Source: Capsicum annuum
Taxonomy: Eukaryota; Streptophyta; Magnoliopsida; Solanales; Solanaceae
Direction of reading: 5' to 3'
Assembly (NCBI RefSeq): GCF_002878395.1
Contig: NC_061115.1
Coordinates: 88,961,105 to 89,025,104 of the forward strand
DNA: 64,000 nt
The translations under genes and the position numbers were made by a program. Shown here piece after piece: positions 35,391-46,835 of this stretch (its first letter is position 1; each line of letters opens with the position of its first letter). Below the pieces are notes generated by a model. That model had not been told where the DNA came from, did no database searches, and was given only the letters and a program-made list of their open reading frames with translations.

Positions 35391-36010
35391 GGGAGTGACA
35401 GAAAATCAATGCCAAACTCTATTCCCTATATGAAGGAACACCATGAATATCATCCGTAAAGACCTCTGGAAACTCATTAACCATAGGGACCAGAGACAAA
35501 GAAGGACCTACCAAGTTAGAATCATTAACATAAACCAAGTGGTAAAGACAACCCTATGAGATTAACCTCCAACCTCTAAAATAAGAAATAAACCTCCCCT
35601 TAGGTACAAAGGAACTATATTCCCATTCTATAATCAGCTCACCGGGAAACTTAAAGATATCCCTACGAGTCCAACAATAAAAAAATGCATAACAATAATG
35701 CAATAAATCCATACCTAGAATTACATCAAAATCTACCATATCCAACTTGAATATATCTGCCAAGGTCTTGTTTCTACCAAAAGACACCACACACCCCTTA
35801 AAAACTCTCTTAGAAATAACTGAGTCACTTACTATAGCACAAGTTGAAAAAGGATTCAAGATACTTTCCGAATTAAAACTAAAAGACAAGGCCATATAAG
35901 GAATAACATAAGAAAGAGTGGACCCCATATCAAGTAAATAATATACATCACGAGAGAAAACCTGTAACATACTAGTATCAACATCAGGTGATGCCTCAGA
36001 TTACTGTCGG
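35391..36010 (-). pseudogene. Ty3/gypsy aspartic protease, one long open stretch
   Basis: Open from 35970 to 35554 (138 codons). 'MLQVFSRDVYYLLDMGSTLS' contains the active-site Asp in a DMGS context instead of the usual DTGA or DPGS; then 'VIPYMALSF', 'VISKRVFKGCVV', 'DMVDFDVILGMDLLHYCYA' and 'VPKGRFISYF'. The linker toward RT ('FGIDF', '[10 protein letters not shown]'-like) is readable but shifted. In life it would cut the Gag-Pol polyprotein. Confidence 0.85.
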
Positions 36011-37280
36011 TATACCTAAGGATACAAGCTATTTTAAACAATACTAGAACCAGGAGCAGTAACATAACTAGATGCCACCCCACCAGGTGTAGGAGTAGAA
36101 GATTGAGACATATAAATCTTATTCACCCCCATGGAAACCTTATTGACCGAATGATCCCTGAGTCGATCGCCTACCTAGCCACACTTGAATCACTTGTCCC
36201 TTCCTTCCTCATAATAACCCTATTGAGGATGGCCATAGAATTGACAAAAAATACATGAAGAAACTGACTAACCTCCGCCTGCCTAAGATTAGGCAACCTA
36301 TACCCAAGAATTTTCACCACCTTGATAACGTCTGTCTATCGACTAATAAGGAGCACTAGAAGAAAAGGAATTCGAATACCCCCACTTATTTTTTTTTACT
36401 TTCCATAATCCCTACCACCTTGAGACTGAGCACCTTCTAGATTAGAAAACTGACTCCTCTTTCTCTGCCTATCCCCAAACTCCACCTGCTTTCTCTTTTC
36501 TTCCTTAACTACTATATATGAATAGTCAACCTCAATATGTTTTATATCATTTATTAGTAAATTAGTCTTTTTCTCTAGAATCAAATCTCTATTCAACCCA
36601 AAAGCAAACTTCTTCTTTCTCGACATTATATGAGCCACCAAGTTAGGATCATACCATGATAGCTAATGGAACTTCAAATTATATTCCTTTACTGACATAC
36701 TCCCCTACCTAAGATTCACAAATTTCTCCTTATTTACTTCCCTCAACTCATAAGGAAAGAATCAATCAGTGAAGGCATTATAAAAGGCTTCCCATAATCC
36801 ATCCTCTTCTATATCACATCTATCCCTACCTTACTTCTCATACCATAGATAAGCAATATCTTTGAGCTGATAAGCTGTGACATTGAACCCCTCTATATTA
36901 GTAGCCTACATCACCGTAAATAAATTTTCCATCTCTTCTAAGAAGCCTTGTGGATTCTCCTCCATCTTTACCCCAGTAAAAGTTGGAGGACCCATCTTTA
37001 TAAATTGACCAACCCTTGTGGCCTTACCTAACAAAGCACCAGTCGCACCCACTAAGCCTGTGCAACAACTAATTAGGCAATGGAATGAATAGACTAATGA
37101 AATTTTGCATTTGTCACATTACTCTTAGGGACATAAAGAGATATAGCCAGAATAGGTGGAACTCCAGCACTATCAGGAAAAGGACCATGAGATCAAAAAT
37201 GTACTCCAGATATAGGACGTAACCCTTCAGTATTATCCCTAGATGGGATGGAAGAATTTTATTATTTTCTAACTCTAAGA
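36011..37280 (-). pseudogene. Ty3/gypsy gag with zinc-knuckle remnants, broken
   Basis: Leftward: gag core near 36700-37010 ('MENLFTVMQATNIEG', 'TAYQLKDIAYLWYEK', 'FFPYELREVNKEKF'), then open 36641-36396 (81 codons) 'MVAHIMSRKKKFAFGLNRDL' and the basic stretch 'VKEEKRKQVEFGDRQRKRSQ'. Two knuckle remnants follow: 'CIFCQFYGH' near 36230 and 'FKCG' stop 'VGDRLRD' near 36150-36180, each with lost ligands. Gag would form the particle and bind RNA. Several stops and frameshifts. Confidence 0.8.
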
Positions 37281-37480
37281 GACATGATCTAAAAGATGAA
37301 CAAATAAGGATTAGAAGAGATTCTAGGATTGAGAACACAAGCTTAAAGATAGAATACAAAGAAGGTGAAACATTCCTTAATGTCTTACAACCTCTCACTT
37401 ATGAGAGTGGTGCGCTTCACACCCCTAAAAGAGACTACTCAAAATGGCTTTGTGGACTTTCCAGTTGACCCTAAACTTAC

Positions 37481-37495
37481 GCTTTGATACCAATT
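37481..37495 (-). other. Primer-binding site (initiator Met tRNA type)
   Basis: Reverse strand 'aattggtatcaaagc' immediately after the 5' LTR end. It differs from the common plant site TGGTATCAGAGC by one base. Minus-strand synthesis would start here. Confidence 0.75.
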
Positions 37496-40400
37496 TGACA
37501 TAACTCAACTGCGGGCCTTGTCGTAATGGGCATCCCAACTTCTACCAGGATCAGACACCACCCACATTACCCAATCCAACAACCTATATCAAGCCATAGA
37601 TAAGACGAATTTGAAGCATATAACAAGATAGCGTTATTGTTCTTATTAAGACTCTGAAATAAGGTCACAACTGGGACTGGTCCAATCAATTCAAATCATA
37701 CCAGAAGAACCACCCAACTGTTACAAACCAAACCATTGATCCAAAACAAGAATAGAATACCAAAACATAATATGAAAATTAATTCAAAAATATAGTAGGA
37801 TTGAACAACTAATAATATTATCCAATGATTTAAGCCCACCAACTTATTCTAATGCCAAGGAAAACACCAATACTGATCTTGTCTATACCAACCCCAAGAA
37901 GTACCATAAAACCTCTATCTAAAGTAATAAACAAATATGATTGGGATATTTCCCTAACCATGGCCAAAATCAATATCCAAAATAAAAGTTAAATGTTAAA
38001 ATAAATCTATATCATAAAATGTTACCTTCCAAAAGGATGAAAGTTCAATATTTTAGTCCAATTGTTGATACCGAGACCATATGCTAAATAGGAGGAGTAG
38101 AATGGCCGGTTTCCATATAGCGCGGGTATACAACCTCCAGTAGCTGAGGTTAGCAAATGACCGCTTTCATGAATGTTAAGATAAAGGTGAAATAGTGCCA
38201 ATCATAAAACCAAGTGAAATAATCCATAATGCATACAATGATACATATATAAGTGTTGGGAAAAGTAACCATATTTAGCTTGGATTTAAAACCATTACCT
38301 AGGTTGTGTAGCTTTGTCTTCCTAACCACCCATGGGCCATATGGGTTCAACTCCTCCAGCTGAAAGCTTTCTTGTGCATGTAGATGCATGACCAGGGTAT
38401 ATCCTATAGGATGACTAGTACATCCTATAATATAAATATGACACATGCAAATGGTCATCAAGACCCCTTATATCAGATTATGAGTTTCTATTTTCGGTCC
38501 ACTCAGGACCTCTACCTTCTATGTCTTAGCTAAACACACCACCATTAATGGCGAATTAAAACCATGTCAAAAAAATCTATTTACCATTTAATAAGCAAGG
38601 CCAACATTAGTGGTATCGTCATACCACTCTAATACTTGCAAGTAATATTCATAGCCAAACCATTTAGTTTAAGGGACCAAAGGTGCACTTCCAATTTCCA
38701 TATTAAATCCACTTTGGAGACTTCCTTGTTCTCCACAAGCTTAACCATTTTGCCTTTGGACTTTTCAAACCATATAAATCTTGCATAAATATTTTATCCT
38801 ATTTAAAATATGCAAGAGTTCATTAAAAAAAGTTAGTGCAATGAACAAATATTTTGTAACACCCCAAAATTTCCATCTAGAGACGTCACATGGTGCTTAG
38901 GGCTACACGTAGCCCCAACTTAACCCTCAGAGCCAGACACTACCTCAAGGAACTCAATTCAACAAAAGTCATGCATAATAAAGAGATATATCACATCAGG
39001 TTCAAGAGAGATACTGGAGAATACTAAACTGTACAACCAAAATATATATTGAATGTCTATACATACCATCCCTCTAGTTTGACAAAGCCTCTATACATAA
39101 AATTCAAGGAACCTTTGGAAAAAACCCCCAACTGACTCAACAATACTGAAAGCTATAAAAACAAAGCGATATCATAAAAATATAGACACGGTCCTCAAAC
39201 CATGAGGACTCACCAGTAAAGAAATGTAGTGAGGCACCCGAATATTGGTAACATGGATGGGGCTGAATACTTGAACCTACATTACGAGAAAATATAACCC
39301 GTAGGAAAATTATATAGTTCAACACTTTGGAATGTACTTAGTATGTGGGGGTGTATGCAATAATGTAAATATCATCATCAATTTCATGAAAATATGCATA
39401 TGTACAATGATGGCTCACTTGGCTTGAGTTAGATTGAAAAATACTTTTCATGATCTCATAGTAAATAAACCATCTAATAAAAACCTCATAAATCATCATA
39501 AACAACTCAACTCTTAAACTCAAGACTCGGAGTGACTCGGTAATTTAAGAAACTCAACTCTTATGGACATGGGAGATTATTATAACCAACATAAATGATG
39601 TGAGCTACATGGAGTCCAACATTTTTCCCTCCTAAGGAGAGAACCCCACATTGGCGGGAGCGTCCTACTCTTGCCAGGGAGTACAACCTCAATTTAGTGA
39701 TCAAAATCTCATACTCAGCCTCTGTCCCCCAAATATCAATACCAATTCTATGGTGGAACATAATTTTGGGGGAAATACCCATTTCCCACTCAGTGCTAAA
39801 TACTACTCCCAGACACAAGCTTAGAACTCATTAGGAAATTCACACAAACATCATAAGGGTCTATCATGAAGATCAAATCAAATCTCTTTCTTATTTATCA
39901 AATCATAATTAATTTGTGGATTCCTAACTCGACCCAAATCAAATCAATCTTTCTCAATATTAAAATGTATCAATTCATTAAATCATGGAAACATCAATAC
40001 CTTTGAGGAAATATAAAGACTCATTGTAACAACTCAATCTCATGAATCAATATACTCAATAATCCAATTTGTAATAAGGAAGCTTAAATCTTGACACATA
40101 TCTTGAAAGCACTTAAAATATCAACTCATGGTAGAAATATGAAATTCACAATATTAAATATCAAGTCATAACTTGGGAATAGTAAAATAATTATGTATAA
40201 CAAAGCTTGAACAATTTATATTCTCATAGTCTCATGATGAAGTAATTTGGGTATAAACGCACTTGCAAAATCATATAAATCTATAATAGAAATCAAAGCT
40301 TTGGTCACAAGAATGAAAAAATTGCTCTTGTTCAAAACGCCACATACCTTAATCTTTGAAATTGAATGAATTCTAGTGCTTGAGACTCTATTCGCACTTG

Positions 40401-40572
40401 TAATAAATTATTCTCGAAGCCCACACTAGGAGGACTTGGTTCTTAAAGAAATTTTGAAGATTTATGGATGATTTTTAAAAGATTAATGTTCTTGATTTAA
40501 ACCCTAGATATATTTTCTTAAGAGAATTGGAAGAGAAAATAAAGAAATTAGGGTTTGAATGGGGATTCTCGC

Positions 40573-40584
40573 ATATATAGGGGC
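40573..40584 (-). promoter_or_regulatory. TATA box of solo LTR
   Basis: Reverse strand GCCCCTATATATGCG, at the same place as GCCCCTATATATCTC in the LTR at 13992-16370. Confidence 0.55.
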
Positions 40585-40659
40585 ATCCAAAACATGGGAA
40601 AAGACCAAAATATCCTTGAAAAAATGTCCTTTAATTTTTGAAAAAAATAGCTGATGACA

Positions 40660-40852
40660 TTTGTGACAAGTCATAAGACTTGTGACAAGTCATCACGAAA
40701 TGTCGTCGCAAAATGGTGGAATTTATGACTTTCTGCTTAAGGTTGACAACATTTTGTGACAAGTCATCAGCCTTGCGATAAGTCATCACAAAATGTTGGA
40801 ATTTGTGACTTTCTGCTTAAGGTGATGACATTTTGTGACAAGTCGTCACACG
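40660..40852 (-). repeat. Tandem duplication with TGTGACAAGTCATCA repeats
   Basis: 'tttctgcttaagg' occurs at about 40731 and 40810, so a unit near 80 bases is duplicated. Within it 'gtgacaagtcatc' or variants occur five or six times. Each copy has the near-palindrome TGACaaGTCA. The cluster sits between the conserved U3 block and the TATA box on the reverse strand. Confidence 0.8.
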
Positions 40853-40875
40853 GTTTCTGGGATAACACGCTGGAG

Positions 40876-40985
40876 TAAAATAGGCATAACGTTTTGCTCT
40901 AATACTGGATTTAGGTAAAATTGGTACCGTTGGAAAGATAATTAAATTATCTATCTGTTGGTGGGTCATGAGCTCAAAATTTCTT
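40876..40985 (-). promoter_or_regulatory. Conserved U3 block, third copy
   Basis: 'aaaataggcataac', 'ctctaatactggattta', 'ggtaccgttggaaagataa' and 'gtgggtcatgagctcaaaat' match 9183-9290 closely and 16014-16110 less so. Confidence 0.55.
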
Positions 40986-42145
40986 AGTGTAATAATAGAT
41001 ATGCTCATTTGAAGTTTACTATGCTAAAATCCTTCTCAAGAATTCAATTGGTAAAGATGTTTTGATTCACCTAATCGATAGGACATATTTGAGTCCTTAA
41101 TACATCTCACCCTTGTTTAGAAAGCAACCAAAGCACTATAATTTATTTCTCATGAGCTTGAGTCATGGTACCACTATTGGTTAGAGTTCTCGGGGTATTA
41201 CATTTTTATAAACATCTTATAAAACACCTTAGGGGCATAATGTATACAAATCCAATTCCAAAGACCATTAATCCATTACCGTGCAATCCAATTGTCCATA
41301 ACCACTATTAATGCATATAAAAAGCATAATTAAAACCATAGGAAACAATCACCAAGTATTTCATGTCAAAACCCCCAAACAATAGTTAAAAACCAAAATT
41401 ATGAAACAGTAAAACCATGAAATAAATTATATAAACCATTCCTTTAGTTTATATTATAATTAGGGAAGATAATCATGCCTTATACTGATTAATTAAGGAA
41501 AAGAAATCATCAAAGAAAGCTCTAAAGAAATCCATAAGATGAAACCCTAGCCTTCTTTCCCCAAAAGCTTTTGAAAGAGTTATGAGACATTTTGGAATAG
41601 TTTCTAAGTGTTAATGAATAGAATAGCAGGGTAAATAACATCCTAATGGTATTACAAGTTATGGATCATAGTTAGGTCTAGTAGGGAAATATCCAGAATA
41701 CCCCCACTTAAATTACTTAAAAACCCATAAGAGTTATATGACTAACCCATACGAGTCATACCCTCCTATATGACTATTATTCATCACTCATATCCAAGAC
41801 TTAAAACTTATATCACAAACTACTAGTGTACGACTCATCCAACCAAGTTGTAACCACAACATATGATCTGTACCCGTGACCCGTATCCCTGGCCAAATAA
41901 AATACTAGGATAAAAAATTGCCTACCATATGAGTCCTTAATATGACTCGTACAAAGCCCTATTAATCATCCTCTTAAGTCATACCCATTCCAGCGACAAA
42001 AACTATTTCACCAACTAATACTGGTCAGCATACAATAAGAGCATACCACTCGTACCCCAATATACAACTCATACCTATGAGTCATATTTGGTCCAAAGAA
42101 TGGATTTCTAGATAATTTTCTAACGGTCAAACCCAGGATATTTTA

Positions 42146-43096
42146 GTATTGATGTTAAGATAGTTAATGATGATAATATTATGGAATGTGAGGTCTTTGC
42201 TTAATGTTCGGTAGTTGGGATGATGTTCTTAAATGCCATATTGAATATAGTTGTGGAATGACGGTCAAATAATGATGAAAGCTGACTATTGACTTGGTTA
42301 ATTCTTTTATCCTTCTCTTGAGTATACTCTCCGATCGTATGGAAAGTTGTATTGAGTTTTTTACTTTTCTTCACTAATTGGCATATGGGAGCCAAGTTTG
42401 TAGTTATGTTTTCTTGTGATAATGCTTTATGATGCATTATTATTTCGAATTGCTAATGTAAGTTTGCATGACGATATTAGCATATGTTCATATCTCATGT
42501 TGTACTATTATTTTAGGTTGATTACTTATTATTTACAATAATGTTTGAGATTATCTAGGTTTATTCCTATACCTTAACTTATTTAATGTTATCTTGCATT
42601 TTATCATACTTATTTTATGATTTAGCTCAGTCGGCCAATGATGCCTACTAAGTACCTATTATATTTGGACTACTACTACACTTTTGTACCTTTTGGTAAA
42701 AATCAAACTATTATAAGTCACTATTAATCATTGTTCATCCAATGACTAATTTCCTAGAGATAGGGTGTGCTCTTGGTGCTTGAGTCACCCATTTTCCTCT
42801 ATCTTTATTTTCAGTCTTTTGTTTTAAGATAGATGTATTAGGCTTTTTTTACTTTTGAGTTATATAGATACTATTTTATGCTCTTGTATTGGCCCTACCA
42901 GGTCGTGGAATTGGTATCTTGTATTGTCTATTTATCTATTCAGAAAAATTAATATTTTTATAACTTGTGTTTCTTGAATTTTTCTTTTGTAGGACATTTT
43001 ATACTAGATCAACCAATTCTTTTAGCTCTAGGTTATGGTTTGTCTTACCTACTAGTGGGATTTAGTAGTTGGCATTATGAATTATAAATCGAGTCA
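42146..43096 (+). repeat. LTR of forward elements, second part
   Basis: Continues the LTR broken at 32361. It carries 'ctcagtcggccaatgatgcc' (42626-42649), matched in reverse at 22826-22849 in the LTR of the reverse element of the family, and 'accaggtcgtggaattggta' (42897-42916) matched near 22540-22560. It ends 'cgagtca' at 43096, eight bases before the primer-binding site. Confidence 0.78.
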
Positions 43097-43104
43097 TGAA
43101 AAAT

Positions 43105-43117
43105 TAGTATCAGAGCC
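43105..43117 (+). other. Primer-binding site (initiator Met tRNA type)
   Basis: 'tagtatcagagcc', one base from the common plant site TGGTATCAGAGCC, just after the LTR end. It marks the start of the internal region of the forward element. Confidence 0.75.
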
Positions 43118-43321
43118 TATATTTCACTGGTATTATTGGTGTATAAGAAAGTGTCTAGTAGAGTCATGTAGATAAAATATGGGACATTCTTTGGAGTTCT
43201 TCACTTTTATCACTCATATCATGTTAAGAGTATAGGTTGGTTTGTAGGGTATTCCATTGACTTTACTCTCTTAAAAATGGATAGGACATGTGTTAGTGCT
43301 ACATGAGATGAGGGTCTCGAG

Positions 43322-44745
43322 ATGGAGCCTAGGGAACTTTTATTAATTCCCCAGTTCTATTACCACTCCAGTGCCAGAAGATATTTTGCACCAGCCAGTG
43401 GTAGGCTAGGGAATGTACAGGCACCACTTGCATTTATTTCTTCTTTATTCCTCAAAGATTCATTGGTTCAACTTTTGGGTTTAGTTGGTGGTATGTTATG
43501 TGATGGTGCATAATCTACAAATCAGAGTAGTATAGAGGCGGGGTTGTATCTTATAGTTGCGTCTCCTAGAGTTGAGGTTCTTTTTGCACCGGTGGTTACT
43601 CAGTCAGTAGTTACTCAGTCAGTGGTTACTCAACCTTATATTTCTTTTGAGGAGAAGAAAATAATGGGTAGATTTAGGAGATTATCTCTGCCTATGATTT
43701 CTAGTGCACCGGGTGAGGATGCATATGAGTTTCTAATTTCTTGTGTGGATAGGCTTCATGGTTTGGGCCTTATTTAGACACATGGTGTGGATTACACCAT
43801 ATTTTAATTTGGACTTATTTGATTGTCATTTGTGGTAAGATTATATAGATTCTAGACCAGTTGTATCTTCTCCCTTATTATGGACTTAGTTCTCTAAATT
43901 ATTTTTTGAAAATTATATGCCTCACATACTTAGAGATCATTTGAGAGACTAGTTCTATACATAGGAGTGGGGCTCCATGAAATTTGTAGAGTATGAGGCT
44001 TATTTTCATGAGTTGGCTAGGCATGCAACTTTGATTTTGGATACTTAGTATGAGAGGGTTTGTTTCTTTGTTAGAGGGTTGAGACTCCCTATTCATATGT
44101 CTACTAAGAGTTTAGTTAATATGAGTAGGTCTTTTATTGAGGTTTTTGATTATACTAAGGAGATGGAGGTGATGCACCATGAGGGTCATGATAAGAGTCC
44201 TAGGTTTTAGTGCAGATTTTATGGGAGCCACCGAAGTTAATGACCAGAGATAGTGGTTCTAATCGTAGATATCCTACACGTTCATCCTATCAGACATAAA
44301 GTCAGCCTAGTAGACCATTTCAGGCAGCTCTTCAGATTACTAATGGGGTCAGTCTACTGCTAGTGACTGGCCTAGTAAGGGTTGTCATATGTCTTTGAAG
44401 GGTTCATCTTTTGGTTATTCTAGTTCTGGTGTTTACTCTTACTCAGCTGGACCAGTTGGTTTTGGTTCAGCTTATATTTCCTGTTTTACTTGTAGTGTCC
44501 CTGGTCACTATTTATGGGATTGCCCTAGTCGTGGGGTGATTATTACTTTAGCTTAGAGTGTTCCCCCTATTAGAGTAGTTCATATCTAGAGGTAGTTCTC
44601 ATGGTCACAGGGGTGGTTTCTAGGGCACTCGAGGAGGTTCTCAAGTTGGAAAGACAACATGTCGGTGAGGTGCCCAGCCAAGTGGCGGGCATGGTAAGTT
44701 ATATACAGTACTGCATCTTAAACTAAGGTTCATACATTTAATCGC
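43322..44745 (+). pseudogene. Ty3/gypsy gag with intact CCHC knuckle, broken
   Basis: N-terminal open stretches at 43322-43513 and 43544-43777; the second has 'SSAPGEDAYEFLISCVDRLH', the start of the gag core, after three copies of 'SVVTQ' (about 43595-43640). Further gag is readable as 'YFHELARHATLILDT' and 'FFVRGLRLPIHMSTKSL' (43985-44115). The zinc knuckle 'CFTCSVPGHYLWDC' (44482-44523) keeps all four ligands. Near 44690 the frame is the gag-to-protease joint ('LYTVLHL'). Protease and RT do not follow: at about 44745 the sequence jumps to RNase H. Confidence 0.82.
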
Positions 44746-45400
44746 ATGGCTGGTTAATGATTCATTGAGGGTTTTGCTACTATTTTAAAATCATTGACCA
44801 GATTGACTCAGAAGAAGAATCCTTTTCGATGGTCTGAGGAGTGTGAGTCAAGATTTGGTAAGCTTATAGATTTTATTACATTGTCTACTATTTTTTCTCC
44901 TTCTTTTGAGGGTGAGATATTCAGTGAGTGTTGTGATACTTCTGGTGTTGATTTGGGTTGTGTATTAATTCATTAGGGTAATGTAATTTCTTATACTTTG
45001 AGGCAAATTAAGGTGAACGAACGCAACTACCACACTCATGATTTAGAGTTAACTATGGTAGTTTTTGTACTTTTGATCTAGAGGCATTATTTTATGGTGT
45101 GTATTGTGAGATTTTCAGCAATCATTCTAGTCTTAAGCATCTTATGGCCCAAAGCGAGCTTAATGCTAGACAGAGTAGATAAATGGGGTTGCATAAGGAC
45201 TATCATATCTTTATTTTGGATCATCCCATTAAGGAAAATATAGTTCTAGATTCCTTGAGGTGGAAGGCGGTAAATAAGGGTATCTTAGCTTGTATTTTAG
45301 TCTCTTATAGGTCATTTGCATAGGACATTTAGTCTTTAGCCAACATGATAGTGAGACTTGATATTTAAGATGTAGGATAATTCTTGTCATAATTATGGTT
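44746..45400 (+). pseudogene. Ty3/gypsy RNase H remnant
   Basis: Starts with the last part of the RT connection ('FIEGFATI', 'LTRLTQKKNPFRWSEECESR', open 44794-44976), then RNase H 'FSECCDTSGVDLGCVLIH' (first catalytic Asp region reads CCDTSG), 'RNYHTHDLELTMVVFVL' and traces to 45400. The protease and RT palm that should lie before it have been deleted. Confidence 0.8.
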
Positions 45401-46835
45401 AGGTCCTTACTATTTGGAAAGATTTAGGATCATAAGTTTTAGGATAATAGACTTTACATCCTTCATAATCTGGTGTTGAGTGGTGAGTCCAAGAGGGAAA
45501 CCATAGATTCTAAGGGAGTCTTGAGATTTAATAGCTATATTTGTGTTCCAAGTATTAATGATTTTATTCAATTGATTTTTTCGGAGGCTCATAGTAAAGA
45601 TATTCCATCCATTTGAGTATAATTTAAATGTATATAGATTTAAGATAGTATCATTAGTAGAGTGGAATGAAGAGAGTTATGGTGGATTTTGTAGCTTATT
45701 TCCTATGTTGTCAGCAAGTAAAGGCCAAACATTAGTAACCTGGAGGATTGATTCAAATTTTTTTCATTCTCAAGTAGAAATGGGAGAGAATCACTATGGA
45801 CATTGTCCGTGGTTTGCCTCGTGCTACCCGCGGTTCTGATGGTATTTTTGTCATTATGGATTGGTTGACCAAGTTGGAATATTTTATTCCTATTCAGATG
45901 TCCTTTAGTGTCGAGAGGTTAGCCCGTATCTATGTCCATGAGATAGTCTATTTTCATGGTGCTCCTATATTTATATTTTTTACCGTGTTTTGTGTTCACT
46001 TCTAGATTTTAGATAGCTTTCCAGGAGGATTTTGGCACTCAAGTGGATCTTAGTATACCCTTCTATCCACAGATAGATAGTCTGTCAGAGTGGACTATTC
46101 AGTTTCTCTAGGATATGCTCCAAGCCTACAGATTTTGGAGGTCTGTGGTAGCATCACTTAGAATTGGTAGGGTTCACATATAATTATAGTTATCATTCAT
46201 GTATTGAGATATTTCCATCTGAGGATTTCTATGATAGGCAATGCAGTTCGATGATTGAATAGTTTGACACTTCTGAGGTTAGACCATATTGTAATGACTT
46301 GCTTTAAGAGTCATTGGATAGAGCTGGGTGGATACAAGACATGTTAAGATTAACTTGAAGTAGATAGAAGGCAGACCGTAGGATTCGTGCCTTAAGATTT
46401 ATAATGAGGTTCCAGAGGAAGGGCAAGCTCATCAACAAATATATTGTACTATTCGATATTCTCTACGCAGTAGGTGAGGTGGATTATGAGTTATCCATAC
46501 CCCCATATTTTTTTGTTGTCTATCCAATTTTCCATGTTTCCATGTTTTGGTGATATATTTCAGATACATCTCATGTGCTTTGATGGGATTCCGTCCAGTT
46601 GGATGAGCGATAGACCTTCGAGTAGGATATTGTGCTTATTTTAGTTTGTGATGTTAGGAGATAGAGAACTTGAGAGATTTCTATAGTTTACATTTGGTGG
46701 AGGCACCACCCAGAGGAGGAGGATAGTCAGGGGATCAAAAGTGAGATACGGACCCAATATCCTCACCTCTATAAGACTTCAGGTACCTTCTAATACTTTA
46801 CTTTAGCGGATGAAAGTCCTTTCAGTAGTGGATAT
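45401..46835 (+). pseudogene. Ty3/gypsy integrase and C-terminal tail, broken
   Basis: Linker and zinc region at 45480-45725 ('GVLRFNSYICVPSINDFIQL', 'EAHSKDIPSI'), decayed; the core is open at 45796-46005: 'MDIVRGLPRATRGSDGIFVI', 'MDWLTKLEYFIPIQMSFSVE', 'RIYVHEIVYFHGAPI'; the second catalytic Asp segment is lost just after. Downstream traces include 'DSVQLDER' stop 'TFE' (46588-46622) and the tail 'TQYPHLYKTSG' (46755-46790), then 'DESPFSSGYCNDPSGHF' running into the LTR at 46836. Compared with the relative at 29140, it keeps a CAG codon where that one has TAG. Confidence 0.82.

Larger units (their letters stand above)
38855..41202 (-). repeat. Solo LTR (2348 bp) with empty-site control in the same window
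   Basis: Top strand starts TGTAACACCCC and ends GGGGTATTACA; flanked by 'tattt' and 'ttttt', a likely 5-bp target duplication with one change. The partner LTR at 33690-33740 shows the same flanking sequence uninterrupted, which fixes both ends. It is related to the solo LTR at 13992-16370. It has a TATA box (40573-40584), a conserved U3 block (40876-40985) and an 80-base tandem duplication (40690-40852). The frames at 39137-39818 are LTR sequence. Confidence 0.92.
32362..42145 (-). mobile_element. Complete-ended reverse Ty3/gypsy element, internally deleted, nested in an LTR
   Basis: Two matching LTRs (32362-34648 and 37496-42145) flank a short internal region with gag, protease, the start of RT and the end of integrase, all on the reverse strand. 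The tract before the 3' LTR is purine-rich and the sequence after the 5' LTR is a good primer-binding site. It sits inside the forward LTR that begins at 29395 and resumes at 42146. Flanking bases ('atatc' left, 'gtatt' right) do not give a clear target duplication. The two LTRs agree at about four of five bases over their first 90, by eye, so the insertion is old. Confidence 0.85.
37496..42145 (-). repeat. 5' LTR of the nested reverse element, interrupted by a solo LTR
   Basis: Parts 37496-38854 and 41203-42145 align in order with the 3' LTR at 32362-34648. Top-strand start TGACATAACTC; the outer end is 'gatatttta', so the usual CA is mutated. The interior 38855-41202 has no counterpart in the other LTR. 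Promoter-side 'atacgactc' or 'tatgactc' type repeats lie at 41730-42085, matching the 34200-34600 cluster. Confidence 0.85.

Noticed and set aside
40690..40852. TGTGACAAGTCATC repeats as a host transcription-factor operator array
   Set aside because: The repeats lie inside a solo LTR and partly arise from an 80-base tandem duplication; kept only as an LTR feature.
32357..42150. Target-site duplication of the nested reverse element
   Set aside because: Flanks read 'atatc' and 'gtatt'. A shifted 'gtata/gtatt' match needs two extra bases, so I do not claim one.
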